From NCBI GenBank assembly GCA_963921795.1, contig OY997651.1:44281828-44345827 (forward strand): a stretch of DNA of 64,000 bases. The letters are read 5' to 3'. This DNA is from Nannobrachium achirus. Lineage: Eukaryota > Chordata > Actinopteri > Myctophiformes > Myctophidae. A program made the translations under genes and the position numbers. The notes under the pieces were generated by a model. That model searched no databases, was not told where the DNA came from, and saw nothing but the letters and a program-made list of their open reading frames with translations. Below are positions 22,931 through 34,099 of this stretch, in pieces; positions within the stretch are counted from its first letter, which is position 1, and every line of letters begins with the position of its first letter.

Positions 22931-23668
22931 GAGCAGTATTACAATCCAGTAGATGGGAGTGGGTTTCTTCAGCTAACGACAGAAACCCAGTGTCTTGAGG
23001 GCATCGCACTGATGATGGTCAAGGAGAAGATGAAACAGACCTTCACCCATCGCCAAACAATGGTTCATGACCCAGTGAAGTCCTCTGAAATATTCACCAC
23101 CTTTACAAGATTTCTTGACATTGCAGGAATGGTATGTCGCTCTTGAACTGTCTTGCCTTAAAGTCAAACTGAAATAAAAAATGACTTTAAACAGATCACA
23201 TCCCTGGTCATAGGGTGAACCCATTAAAATGTATGCCATGTTGTTTGTATTCCATCCTGTCTGCAGATACAGGATTTTCTGATGTTTGGTGATGACATCG
23301 CTGCAGAAGTGGCCTACTTACTCACTACATGCAGTAAGTCCTTGAACAAAGCTGTGGACTCGCCCAGACAGGCGACCATGTAGATCTGCTTCATAATGCT
23401 GAATCCACAACAGAAGAACTGGAAAATGGTACGCTGGAATTAAAGGAATAATACTAATGGAAGAGGGGATGGTTTTGAAACCAAAATGTAAACAGATTTT
23501 AGTAAAAATGTCTTTGTTTCCCCCCACCCTTTTATTTTCAGGATGGGACAGTGAGATGTCCTCCATCTTGCCTTATCCACCACATGCCACCCTCACCTCA
23601 AGGCCGCAACGAGACTAGGAAAGCTCTCAGCCCGACAAGCCATTGACCACCTTTTGAAGTTTATCTAG
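22931..23668 (+). pseudogene. exon remnants of a teleost multi-exon protein family
   Basis: Exon 22931-23131 is preceded by TGTTTTTTAG and followed by GTATGT. It is open for 67 codons with MKQTFTHRQTMVHDP and ending FTRFLDIAGM. Exon 23267-23333 (CTGCAG before, GTAAGT after) continues in phase as IQDFLMFGDDIAAEVAYLL. Exon 23542-23668 continues in phase as RWDSEMSSIL but then hits a stop; another frame reads GKLSARQAIDHLLKF. From memory, this motif order (VHDP, FPRFLD, MFG, WDSDMSSIL, GRKRP-KxSA-HLVKF) occurs in a large family of uncharacterised teleost proteins. The stop and frame change argue for decay. No name or function is assigned. Confidence 0.55.
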
Positions 23669-24249
23669 GTAAGGTTACAGTTCAATTAAAGTTTTTAAGA
23701 TGGCTCACTGTACTGTCCCTAATATTCACCCTTAAAACTATACTTTTCTGAAATTATGCGATGACCATGCTCATCTGTAATCAGCGACTGCCCTGTGATA
23801 TGTGTCTGCTTCTAAATCTAAATACAGAATGAAGAAATTCAAAAACTGTCCTGGGTGTTCCCAAAATTAGATGCTAAAATGACAAAAAGTAATTTTGAAA
23901 TTGGAATATCTCTTTAAGTTACTCTAGACCCCCGGGTGTGTTGTTATAAATATACCCTACCCTGGCTGGGTCACCCACCATTCACAAAAAATGAAGCATA
24001 GTGTTGCAGTTGTCAATTCTGTCAGCTCATTTCTTTGTCTCACTTGAAACTTTACATTTTCTGTTTACTGGAGAGATGGGGAGAGAAGGTTGCCATTGAA
24101 CAATCCCTGCTACTGAGAAAATAAATATTCCATAGCAATGGCATAGCAATGACTGTTATCAGAATATAGCGCTATTTAACACTTATTTGTTGTTACTCAA
24201 CCTTTGAATATGTTGGGATTGCCATAATATTTTTTCCTCTTCATTCCAG

Positions 24250-24984
24250 GCATTGAACACCTGCAAGCTCTACAGGGACTTGTTGAGATGGTTGGGGACA
24301 TGGAGATGGCAGATCCAATGTGAAAAGTTTATGTGTTGGCCATTGAGGTGCAAGAGCTATATCCAGGTATGTATAAATGTATTATGGATTTTACATTTTT
24401 GATGGTACGATTATAGTCCAGGTAAAAATTTGGGAGGTAGACGAACATGTTCAATATACATTTCACACTACAGTGAGAAGATTAACTATCTTAACTATAT
24501 CCCATACTACGCGTTGTGATCTGTTAGAGCTAGAAAGTTAAGTTTCCTTTAGGCCTGCTTTACACTGGCAGTCAAATCCAGCCTAAATCAGATCTGAGTC
24601 ACATTCAGATTGGAATCTGATTGGCTTAAATGGTCACATGGAACCAATCAGATTCCAACCCGGATGTGACACAGATCTGATTCAGGCTGGGTTTGGCTGC
24701 CAGTGTAGTCTGTTTCCATGGTCCACTTGAAGAGCAGAAACTTTGTGAAATGTGTTAATCATGGAATCTCTGTTCACTGGCTGTGGACTCTGTGTTCTCG
24801 TTGGAACAGGTAGCCATTCACCACAGTGCTAAGAAGGACTGCAGTCGCCTGTTCCACCAGTTGTTTGACAAATTCTTCACGACTGAAGAACTGAAGGATG
24901 CAGTTGTCACAGGGAGGCATGGTGTTGTTCCAGAGCTCGAGGGCAAACATATGCTGGACCCCACCAAAGTGGAAAAGATTCAAA
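24250..24984 (+). pseudogene. remnant exons encoding a BEN-like domain
   Basis: Block 24250-24366 (CATTCCAG before, GTATGT after) reads IEHLQALQGLVEMVGDMEM, then TGA, then VLAIEVQELYPG. Block 24810-24984 (GGAACAG before, GTAAGT after) is open for 58 codons: VAIHHSAKKDCSRLFHQLFD, then KFFTTEELKD...VTG and MLDPTKVEKI. The order E-L-Y-P-G, L...LF, F-EEL, TG, LDP-KV-I fits the BEN domain, a DNA- and protein-binding module of chromatin regulators. The in-frame stop, a phase mismatch between the blocks and no following exon before the LINE at 25478 indicate a broken copy. Whether it belongs with the exons upstream is unknown. Confidence 0.5.
24552..24717. mobile_element. foldback MITE in an intron-like interval
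   Basis: GGCCTGCTTTACACTGGCAG on the left and CTGCCAGTGTAGTC on the right, with inner AATCAGATCTG pairs and CCAATCAGATTCCAA. It lies between the two BEN-like exon blocks, as expected of an intron insertion. Confidence 0.75.
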
Positions 24985-25477
24985 GTAAGTTTATCTTACA
25001 CTTACACGTTTTGTAAAGTATATTCCGATATACAGTATGATGTCACCATTGCATTGGTTATATGTGGGAAATAATGTGTCTGATACATTGTGCAGTAGTT
25101 AGTAAAGAAATGCTGCCCAGCTCCAACATGATGTTGCAGTGGTGAGAGTCTCTCCCAGTCTAGTCAAATACTTTTTAATGTAATATTGTAACATCCCCCA
25201 CTGACTGAGCAAAGGACCGAACATGGGGACAACTAGCCCCATATAGAACCTCACTCTCCCCTGCATACCGTTGTGCTCCTCGAGATGAGGTCGTAAGCGG
25301 ATATCCCTATGCCTCCACAAAAAGTAAAGGTAGTTCCATGCTCCCAGAGTATGATTTTCCATCCCGCGGTGCATAACAGTATGCAGCAGAGGTTCTATAT
25401 GGGCTAGGGGAAAACATGTTTAATGTGCTATTATAGCTAATTTCATCTTCTCTGTCTCCAATCTTACGGTATAGCAC

Positions 25478-25960
25478 CGAAGCTGGATGGAAGGCAGTAT
25501 CGGTGGACTGGTTGGACAACGCTGAGGTGATTCACCGCAAGGGGAAGAGCAGGCTGTTCTTCCTGAGAAGACTGGGATCGTTTAGCCACCAAACTGTTAT
25601 GCCAGGGTTTTTTTTTAAATTAATGTGGAATAACGTGCTGGGGAGGAACTGAGCGAGTGACACCTTCAACTCAACAGACTGGTGAGGAAGGCGGGCTCCG
25701 TTGTTGGGTTCTCCTTGTAGGGGGTGGAGGATTGGCCAGGGTGGAAGCTGGACACAAACTTGAAGAAATCCTCCCACCCCCTCCACCTTAAGACAGAGGA
25801 GCCGATAGATTAATCTACCCAGGACGGAGATGTGAGAGACTGGGAAAGTCCTTTGTGAATGTTATACAATGAGAGAGAGACACAGCGGTCGTTTGGACAA
25901 CTGTAACTTAACTGGAATAATTGTTACTGACTGTTCCTGTGCGGCTTTGCTGGGAGTCCA
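25478..25960 (+). pseudogene. LINE fragment: reverse-transcriptase ORF C-terminus and 3' part
   Basis: From 25503 the frame reads VDWLDNAEVIHRKGKSRLFF, then LRRLGSF. This matches the C-terminal region commonly seen in fish LINE polymerase ORFs (motif KGxSRLxFLRRLxSF, from memory). Downstream, frames with LIRKAGSVVG and SHPLHL follow with stops. The start is truncated and frameshifts are present. Confidence 0.7.
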
Positions 25961-26035
25961 GCCCATGTCACTTCTGCTTTTTTGCACTGACCAATGGACA
26001 TTTTGCATTCTCTGTAAGTATGTGCCTGTATGTTA

Positions 26036-26400
26036 CAGTTTTTTTCGATTGCTAAAACACATTTTTCAAAACTGTACGTTTGTTTCAAAACTGCACACAC
26101 AAAACTCCAAACATCAAACACAAATTGCTAAACCCTGGCATCCCTTTGCAAAACAACTCTTTGCCATCAAATCTCTTAACATGTTCACAAAATGGAACTC
26201 GTGTTTTCATTTGGTAAACACAGCCATATTTTCACATGACACACACATGCATTCATTGAATAAACACAACTAGCTTTTGGCTGAACACTACCAAGCATGA
26301 ACAGAACACTGAAGAGCAAAATTGAAAACACAATTGTCGAAATGGAACACACTGAATGAATGTCAATTACTCTGGTAAATGAACCAATTCCCTTTTTGTA
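26036..26400. repeat. possible interspersed repeat (ACAGTTTTTTTCGATTGC start)
   Basis: ACAGTTTTTTTCGATTGCTAAAACAC followed by many short CAAAACAC-type words resembles a dispersed fish DNA repeat. Only one boundary is visible. A 134-codon frame across it (25869-26273) mixes LINE and repeat sequence and is not credible. Confidence 0.3.
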
Positions 26401-26520
26401 AAATGACCCAGTGTATGCCCACTTCTCTCATAGACAAACATAAAACAGCACACAAATATGCAGACAAAACATTTTATTGACTGTAGGTCTAAAGGTTTAC
26501 CCCCAAACACTCCAAACAAG

Positions 26521-26664
26521 CCCACAACGCGTTGTGTGCTTGTAGATCGGCTGTTTTCAATAGTTTTGTGCGACAGTCTTGTATGATGTAGCAGGGCTTT
26601 TCTTTACCAAAAGCCGTACACATTTGAAACTTGGAGATACAAGTTTTCTGCCCGACAGTGACGA
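26521..26664. mobile_element. TCGTCG-family MITE, copy b, 5'-truncated
   Basis: It begins inside the HP core (CACAACGCGTTGTGTGCTTG), then CGGCTGTTTTC, TTGTATGATG and the right end CCCGACAGTGACGA plus TA. The left half is missing. Confidence 0.8.
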
Positions 26665-26725
26665 TATTTTAGTGATTATGTTGCGAGGAAAACGTTGAGC
26701 CATTACATAATAGCCATTTTGGTTA

Positions 26726-26886
26726 GAACTGACTGAAAATAACTTTGTACTTCAAGTTTAAAATTATACTAAATAATATTTGAGTGTCCAAATAAATTCC
26801 AAATATTATCAAATGATCTCGCGGCACCCCTGGACTGCCGTCGTGGCACCCCAGGGTGCCCCATCACCCACTTTGAAAACCCCTGG
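26726..26886. mobile_element. hAT fragment related to 11949, without HP module
   Basis: AGAACTGACTGAAAATAAC, then AAATATTATCAAATGATCTCG and the terminal TTTGAAAACCCCTG match the element at 11949-12352. At 26758-26761 a plain TTAA stands where the other copy has TTAACCACTTGAACCCC and the HP module. Confidence 0.75.
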
Positions 26887-27419
26887 CCTAGAGTGCCGCA
26901 TGAAGCCCTGACAGGCCTCAAAGCCCACATCTCCACAAGCCTCCTCCATGGCCTGAAGCAGTGGGACCTGGCTCTGAATTGCTCGCCTGACCCGAAAGTT
27001 TAGAGATTTGAATATTTGTGTGTTGTGGATTGATGCTATGAGATTTTATGTGAGAAGTGTGTGCAAACCTGAAAAGTGTGTCTTGTGTTTTGACAACAAG
27101 GTGATGTGAAATTTGTCTTAACCCATCTAGACCGGGACAGCGTTTTGTTTTTGAACTTGGACTTTTTTTTTCCTTCTTTTTGCAGATTTATAACCTTGTA
27201 TGTTCTATATTTCATCTGTTTTGTTCTATATATCATCTGTTGAAGCAGTTCAAAGCAGGACTAAATGCCTTCAATTCAGTTTAATAAATGTGAAGATTCT
27301 AATCTCATTGTATTTTTATATTTTCACATTTTGGGAAATGTATGGTAATTTTGAACAAGATCTAGCCTTACAGTGATCAGCATACACATAATTTAAAATG
27401 TACATGCAGATTACCATTA

Positions 27420-27894
27420 GGTTGTTGGATGATCAGGATAAATATTGATTCCTAACATGATTCAGTATGATCAATTTATAAATTAAATCTGTGTTCTATT
27501 CCTGATGTTGATTCAACATAAAATCAACTAAAATGTGCATGCAGATTACCATTTAGATGATGGTTGAATCAATGTTGATTCCTAATGTTGATTCTACATT
27601 AAATCAACTAAAATGTGCATGCAGATTACCATTTAGATGATGGTTGAATCAATATTGATTCATAACGTTGATTCAACGTAAAATCAACTAAAAATCAGCT
27701 TGCAGAATACCATTTAGATGATGGTTGAATCATGGTTGAATCAATGCTGAAATAGTGCTTAAACACCAATGTTGAATCAATATAAAATGGCGTTGTGATT
27801 TCAGCATAGTTTCAACGTTGGTGTTGAATATTGATTCAACCGTTCTGGCCAACTATTTTGCTACGTTGATTCAACCATATTTTGCTATCTGGGA
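27420..27894. repeat. GATTCAAC tandem repeat and AGATAGC-type right end
   Basis: Roughly three tandem copies of a unit with AAATCAACTAAAATGTGCATG and ACCATTTAGATGATGG (about 27480-27740). They are followed by TTGATTCAACC and CATATTTTGCTATCTGGG, the same end as at 20903. Confidence 0.7.
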
Positions 27895-27941
27895 TTTGAT
27901 GTTTGAATATTCGAATATTTGGTGAATGCCCTAGTGCAGAG

Positions 27942-28498
27942 TGAAGACGTCAGACATTCCATGGCCCGACCACCATAAAGCTAAAATGAACCATGAAGCA
28001 GGCTCCCTCTCTCCAGTCTCCTCGCAACTTATCGGAGCGACGGCACCAGTCAGCCACGCTGGGCTCCAGCCACGTCTCACCGAATGCCAGAACGCAGCAG
28101 CAGCAGCAGCGAATAGTCCCACTGGTGGTTAATCCGTGCAGCACAGCTCATCTAAGCTTATTTTTTCCTGCCACTGAACATTTTGCTGTAGCACAATTTG
28201 CCAGACAGAGTGGGTTTGGTTTTGTTTTGTTTGTTTCGCTGTCTGGTTCTGCAGCGCTCCGACGCGCCTCCGTCTCTTTTGTTGTCCGATGAGCGAGTAA
28301 ACAAAGGGCCGATGGGAGCTGGCGTGGTGTCGTCTGCCGTGTCAAAAGTCAGCTTAAAGTCTGAACAGGCTGATGATGGTTATCTCCAGTTGGTCGATCG
28401 TACTGAATACTGTAGCACTGGATGTGTGAAATGAAATGAAATCCACTCCAGTTGGCTGACTTTTATTCAAAGCATTTATATCAGAGGGGGGACCAATG
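27942..28498. other. repeat-poor, moderately CpG-rich stretch
   Basis: Contains a short (CAG)n and CGCTCCGACGCGCCTCCG near 28250. Several overlapping frames occur on both strands, none with a recognisable domain. Confidence 0.3.
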
Positions 28499-28499
28499 T

Positions 28500-28695
28500 T
28501 ACGGCTACGGCTGGCTTAGTGGTCCGGGCAACTAGGCCCTGACAGCGTGTTGCGGGTTCGACTCCCGATCCTGACGGCCTTTGCTGCGTGTAATTCTCCA
28601 TCTCTCTCTCTCTCCCTCTCTCTCTCTCTCCCTCTCTCCATTTCCTTTCAGTCTACTGTATCCATCAATAATTAAAGGCAGGAAAAAGACAAAAG
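28500..28695 (+). mobile_element. tRNA-derived SINE with expanded (CT)n
   Basis: CTGGCTTAGTGGTCCGGGC and GCGGGTTCGACTCCCGATCC give the tRNA head. A CT-rich expansion (28597-28638) and CATTTCCTTTCAGTCTACTG lead to the tail. Confidence 0.82.
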
Positions 28696-28826
28696 AACTT
28701 ATATATGCAAATATATAATACATTGTATATCCTGCGGGGGAAATTCTGTTTAAGCTTCTGCTTCCCCCAGTTGATGGTTGCTCAGATGGTCATGATGAGT
28801 GCTCATTTGGGAGCTATTGGGTTTGG

Positions 28827-29206
28827 CAGTGGTGTAAAGTAACTTAAGTAGATTTATTTAAGTACTGTACTTACAGTACACCTTTGAGGTATTTTGACTT
28901 TACTTGAGTATTTCCAATTTTCAATACTTTTACTTGTACTTCACTACATCTCAAAGTCAGATATTGTACTTTTACTCCACTACAATTCTTTGAAAACTTT
29001 ACTTAGCTCACAACTGAAGACCAATTATGTGAAGATAGGTTGAAAAGTGGTGAAGTTGTCCTTTAAGTACATTTTGATTCCAACACTTTCATACATTTAG
29101 TCAAGTACATTTTGAATTCCAGATTCGTCTTGTAACAGAGTATTTCTATATTGCAGTATTGATACTTTTACTTAAGTAAAACATTTTATAACTTTTTCCA
29201 CCGCTG
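28827..29206 (+). mobile_element. CAGTGGTG-type hAT element, HP-free copy
   Basis: It starts CAGTGGTGTAAAGTAACTTA and ends ACTTTTTCCACCGCTG. The 380-bp interior is the common fish TACTTGAGTATTTCC repeat. Unlike 15879 and 49156 it has no HP module after CTTTTACTCCACTAC. No convincing 8-bp duplication was seen. Confidence 0.85.
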
Positions 29207-29755
29207 GTATTGGTTAGAGATACATACTGTAGACATGACCTTCTAATTACAGATACTCACGGCCTCCCAATAATATAATATATGAGTATTAAAGACTTTA
29301 CAAGGGCATTAATACAAGATCATTAAAATGAGGGCATTAATAAGTTGCTACAAGAGCATAAGAATGAGAGCATTAATAGTCCTATGGTATTCCTAACCAA
29401 TGAATGTCCAAAGCCTAAAAATATATCATTCTAGCCAGCTCTAGTAGGGAAAGGATAACTCAATCTCTCGCATTTTTGTGATTGAGATATGTGAGACAGG
29501 CAGACACATGCATGATTCAGCAATAGACACATCCATGATTCAGCATTGGGGACTCAGTCACCCACCCACCCACCCAGCCAGTCAGTCAGTCAGTCAGTCA
29601 GTAAGCTACATGGACTCATATTGGCAGGTCCCTGGCAATAAATAACTGTGTAAACATAAATATGCAGGATGCGTATATTGTGCATGGTGGCTCACTGGAG
29701 AGGCTCTGCTACAGTAAATGGAGACTTGAGAAGTAGAGTAGACAAGTTGACAACT
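29207..29755. other. unassigned stretch with short tandem tetramers
   Basis: (CCCA)n and (CAGT)n runs occur at about 29560-29602. No gene is seen. Confidence 0.35.
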
Positions 29756-29759
29756 ATTA

Positions 29760-29887
29760 AGGAGCTGTCCATACTGTCTCCGACCACCAAACCTTTCGTC
29801 TGAGAGTTCCGAATTTCCGACGTGCAGCAGTTGAACCTGACCTTTCCGACGAAAACTTCAGTGGTCGGAGAGAGTATGGACAGGCCT
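29760..29887. mobile_element. foldback MITE with TTA duplication (Harbinger-like)
   Basis: AGGAGCTGTCCATACTGTCT and AGAGTATGGACAGGCCT are inverse ends; the inner CTCCGACCAC/GTGGTCGGAG also pair. TTA is duplicated at 29757-29759 and 29888-29890. Confidence 0.8.
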
Positions 29888-30107
29888 TTATGCCAATATG
29901 GCTGCCGTGAAGAAGGTCTATTCAGACCTGTTAAAAATCTGAGATGCGGAAGATTATAGGAATAGTTGAATTTTAGCTAAGCAGCTCACTAGGCTTTGAA
30001 TAAAATGTTGAGTATGAGTTATTTACGGGACAGCACAGGTGAAACGGAAGTTATACCACATAGTGTACAAGCAGCATTTAAGACACAGGTAAAATACTTA
30101 CAGTATA

Positions 30108-30340
30108 TCGTCGTTGTCGAGCGGTAACCTCTCAGATTTATACGTTCTTTCGTAAAGTAAAGCCCTGCTTCATCATACAAAGTGGTCGCACAAAAGTAGT
30201 GAAAACAGCAGATCTACAAGCACACAAGAGGCGTTGTGTGCTTGTAGATCGGCTGTTTTCACTAGTTTAAATCATTTTTAAAATGATAAATGCAAAACGA
30301 ACGATTTTGGACATACAAGGTTTTCACCCGACAACAACGA
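30108..30340. mobile_element. TCGTCG-family MITE, copy c
   Basis: Flanked by TA on both sides, with ends TCGTCGTTGTCGAG and CCGACAACAACGA. Interior order is reversed relative to copy a. The HP module at 30197-30263 has a shortened core. Confidence 0.85.
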
Positions 30341-30349
30341 TATGGTTGT

Positions 30350-30402
30350 AACCATTCATTCATTCATTCATTCATTCATTCATTCATTCATTCATTCATT
30401 CT
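30350..30402. repeat. (CATT)n microsatellite
   Basis: About 12 tandem CATT units directly after TCGTCG copy c. Confidence 0.95.
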
Positions 30403-30781
30403 CTCTCCTTTTTCTTTTCCTTTTTCTTTTGCTTGGGTGGATTATAAATCAAATTGTAGGGGAACTGCAATGTGTGAACACCATTACAAAAAAAAGTGGG
30501 ATATTGCTCAACGAAGGTATCAATCTCCTTTACACACCAAATGCCAGGCACATTAGGGTTGGTGCAGCGCTGGGTTATTCATTGTAATTGCACTTAGCAA
30601 TTTCCGATTATGTATGCGCAATGTGGTCTGTGTGAATCTCATGGGAAAAGTGGGGATATTTTTTACCAAATATGCAGGTTTTTACAAGAACATTCATAAA
30701 AGGGATTTGAGGCTACTATTATGACAAGAGCTGACCCCCAGCAGCAATTAATTATTGGGTGAGCTCACATGGAGTGCTACA

Positions 30782-31095
30782 AATGAGAATAATCTGTCCA
30801 TGAAATTGCATTGAGGGGTTCTATAAATGTGTACAGAATACATGGCTAAAAATAGATAGCCATATTTATACACCAATGTATGGTATATCAGCCATTCAAG
30901 GGCTCCATTTACACCTGTAATTTTATACCAGTTTCTACTTATTTTTTTAGAGAAAATGAGAATACCATGGAGATTAATCTGCCCATGAAATTGCATTGAT
31001 GGGTTCTATAGCTGTGTACGGAATGCATAGCTAAAAATAGATATTCAGCTATATTTAATTTATACAACAATGTATGGGATGTCATTCAAGGGCTA
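30782..31095. repeat. tandem duplication, period about 193 bp
   Basis: CCATGAAATTGCATTGAGGG...GCTAAAAATAGATA (from 30795) recurs as CCATGAAATTGCATTGATGG...GCTAAAAATAGATA (from about 30988). Both are followed by CAATGTATGG and CATTCAAGGGCT. Confidence 0.8.
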
Positions 31096-31136
31096 CTGTA
31101 TCACATTCCATTCCACATGTTTAATTGTGCAGATCT

Positions 31137-31138
31137 CT

Positions 31139-31210
<72 letters not shown>

Positions 31211-31240
31211 GCGTGTGCGTGTGCATGCGTGCGTGCGTGC
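31137..31240. repeat. (GT)n microsatellite
   Basis: A GT run to about 31204, then GCGTGTGC and GCGTGCGTGC. Confidence 0.96.
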
Positions 31241-31370
31241 ATACTAATTGACCTGTTCCTCCTGTACTATAGCATGTCATGCAATTACAAGCTACTGTAC
31301 GTTCATCTCCTCTGCGTTCCCTCGGGAGCAGATGTGACGTTCTAAGCACGCAGTTTGGTGATACAATCAA

Positions 31371-31630
31371 AATGGTAAATGGTGCTTTTATATAGAGCCT
31401 TTATCCAAAGCGCTTTACATAGATTGTGCATTACATTCACCCATTCACACACACACATTCATACACCGACGACAGAGGAAACCATGTAAGGCACCAACCT
31501 GCTCATCGGGAGCAATTAGGGGTTCAGCATCTTGCTCAAGGACACTTCAACACTATCTCTGGGGGAGCCCGGGATCGAACTGGGTTCCCATCTGGCCACT
31601 CTACCGGCCACTCTACCCCTGAGCCACATA
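31371..31630 (-). mobile_element. tRNA-derived SINE, second family, reverse strand
   Basis: It is the reverse complement of the 5872-6135 family: it begins AATGGTAAATGGTGC (tail), contains CCCGGGATCGAACTGGG (B box) and ends CCTGAGCCAC (head). A short CACACA expansion lies at 31446-31455. Confidence 0.85.
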
Positions 31631-31719
31631 AGAGAAGAGACTGGAAGTAGGGGGGAGCTTTGGAGGGGGAGCTTTAACCATTTAAGCCCTAATTTTATAC
31701 TTGTAAACTTAGTTAATTG

Positions 31720-32478
31720 AAGTGATGGGCAGTAGCTAGCTACAAGTAGCTTAGCTACATAGCTTAACTACAGTAGCGTAACGGTAATTTGCAACCTTTC
31801 TCTGGGGATAGCTTGTAGTGTAGTTAAGCTATATTTAATCAAGAGTAACTATAGTGTAGCTTACTACATTCTCCAAGAAGCTTGCCCATCATGGTCGGAG
31901 AAAGATGAATAAATAGACCAGCAAATTGAATATTGTACCCATTAGTGAGGGGACATTCAGGACTGTATGACCCCCTTTTTTGCCTGCCTATTTGTTTGGT
32001 GGACAGTTGTTCTTGATCATGAATTTGATGAGAAAAAGTAGAGTCGATGTAGCTAGCTGCATTTGCCATGTAGCTTGTAGTGCACTCTGAGCTGAACGCG
32101 GACAGTTTCTGTATGCAGAAGGGCGGGCGCGGCGAATCTCTCCGCGAGTCTCCAGCCAATAGCATGTGTTCTCCTCCCCCCACCCTCCTCTGCTCAGCGC
32201 AGAGAACGCTGCTGCGTCATGACGTCAACACATTCGGTGCGACGCTCTCTGCACTCTGATTGGTTAGGGAAATTCTACACTTCCTACAACAGTGATCATA
32301 ACGCGATCGCCCAGGCTTCTTTTTCTTTCCGATCGCCAAAAGAAGCCTGGGTTTCCGAGGCTACTTGTAGAGTAGCTACAAATAGTAGTTGCTGTAGTTT
32401 GCTGTAATTAAAGCTATATTTAATCATGAGTAACTTGTAGCTTAGCTAACTACATTTTCCAAGTAGCTTGCTCATCTG
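31720..32478. mobile_element. hAT-like element with 8-bp duplication
   Basis: GTTAATTG is duplicated at 31712-31719 and 32479-32486. The left end AAGTGATGGGCAGTAGCTAG and right end CCAAGTAGCTTGCTCATCTG are rough inverses. The interior has GTAGCTTAGCTACA-type short palindromes. A GC-rich central part (32105-32330) differs in composition and may be host-derived or nested. Confidence 0.8.
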
Positions 32479-32790
32479 GTTAATTGCCAAAAAATGCTAC
32501 CCTTTAATGACATGCCCAAAAACAGGGAGGGCAGGTTGATAGTGGTTATTAAGTTGACATGAAAGTGTAAAAACCTCAATAAACTTGGGGAGCAGATGGT
32601 GTTGGCTCTGCACAGGCTTTGGCCTTTGGTTAAAGCTGACTCTATTCAAATAACGGTTGATGCGGAGGAGGAAAGAAAAAGGTGCGGGAAGGTATTGATG
32701 CGTCCAAGCTTTCCTCTGGCAGCCCCAGAGCCGCTGTTATACCGCGCGCCTGCACGCAGCGTCCAGCCAGGCTCCAGCAACACAAACGCA

Positions 32791-33372
32791 TGCAGTCAGG
32801 GGTTTCGCACCAAATACTGGTGCCCTGGGTACAAGGATTCACCGCGGGCCCCCCATGAATGTTCTTCATAGTTTGGAGGGGGTTTAACCCATTTAGACTG
32901 GGGATGCAACTATTGAAAAATAGCAGATATACAAGCTCACGGCGCTGCAAGCTTGTAGATCTGCTATTTTAGAAAAATCGTGAAAATGTCTTTGACTATT
33001 TCAAATCCTTCAAAGGTTTTTTGAAAAACACATGTTTCAATGTCAGTGGTGTTCCAACTTTTTCATGTGAAGGACCCCCAAAATGATATGTATTTGGCCA
33101 CGGACCCTCATGTCAAAATATTTAGTTCCAGGGACCCCCCATAAGCAAAATTTTAGTTACAAATGTTTGCTTAAAAAATACATGATATATTCAAAGATTT
33201 GCACACATTCTCACGACTTTTCAAAAATAGCAGATCTACAAGCTCGCAGCGAACTTGTATATCTGCTATTTTTCAATAGCTAAAGTATAAAATAATTAAG
33301 GCCCCTCCTCCACCTTGGGCCCTAGTAACTGAGTCCCACTCCCCCCCCCCCCCCCCCCTTGTGACGCCCCTG
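32791..33372. mobile_element. hAT-like element (family of 4317), inverted, two HP modules
   Basis: The right end TTGTGACGCCCCTG is the inverse of the left end at 4317. CAAACGCA is duplicated at 32783-32790 and 33373-33380, but six extra bases (TGCAGT) precede CAGGGG on the left. TTAACCCATTTAGACTGGGG at 32884 marks an internal TTAA-type end. HP modules are at 32915-32977 and 33222-33285, and poly-C at about 33343-33358. Confidence 0.8.
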
Positions 33373-33380
33373 CAAACGCA

Positions 33381-33640
33381 GGTGATAAATGAGAGCCCGC
33401 AGACCCGGCGTTGTTATCAGCAACACTAAGGGGGGCCGCAAACTGGTACAACATACGATAGCTGTGCCGTGGGGTAGGACGCATGCCGAGGTGACCAGGG
33501 CTAGCGCTTGATATATCGGCGCGAGCCGTGACAATATACGATTCATGGCACGAGGGGCCCCCCAGCGGCCCCCACCCCATGTCAGGAGCACCGGGGCCAA
33601 TAGCCGTCAATGATTGAGAGAGGGAATAGGTGGAGAAATA
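33381..33640. other. GC-rich unique stretch
   Basis: CpG-containing, non-repetitive sequence (GCGCGAGCCGTGAC, GGCACGAGGGGCCCCCC). No open frame with a recognisable domain. It could be conserved noncoding DNA. Confidence 0.25.
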
Positions 33641-33645
33641 ACCTG

Positions 33646-33648
<3 letters not shown>

Positions 33649-33702
<54 letters not shown>

Positions 33703-33720
33703 TGCGTGTGTGTGTGTTTG
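33649..33720. repeat. (GT)n microsatellite
   Basis: A GT run with GCGCGTGCG near its end; related mixed GT/CA tracts follow at 33839-33900 and 34031-34085. Confidence 0.95.
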
Positions 33721-34099
33721 CGAGACGAAGCAATGCAATTTGATATGAATCAGTCAAACTACTTTTTTGTGTACTTCATTGGTGGTTCTCTGAGGTAAAG
33801 TACATTCCGCTGATGCTGGGGGTTTACAATAATTGCTGTGTGTGTGTGCGTGCACGTGGCTGCACGCATGTACACTGTGTGTGTGCGCGTGTGCCCGTGT
33901 TGTTTGTTTGCACGAGTGGTTTATAGGTATGCTTGTTAAAAAACGGTGTGCGGTTGTGAAACGACCAACCAATTAAATCCAATCTGTTCCAGGGGACAGA
34001 TGACATCATAAAAGCGTGTCATCCTGCCAGCGCACGCACACACACACACACACATACACACACACACACACGCACACGCACACGCCGCACATACACAAA

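Noticed and set aside
25478-25530. Sixth exon of the BEN-like gene (ATAG before, GTGATT after)
   Set aside because: The peptide continues into VIHRKGKSRLFFLRRLGSF, a LINE polymerase C-terminus, so it belongs to a LINE fragment.
25869-26273. 134-codon frame
   Set aside because: It starts in LINE 3' sequence and continues into an interspersed repeat; the composition is unremarkable and no domain is seen.
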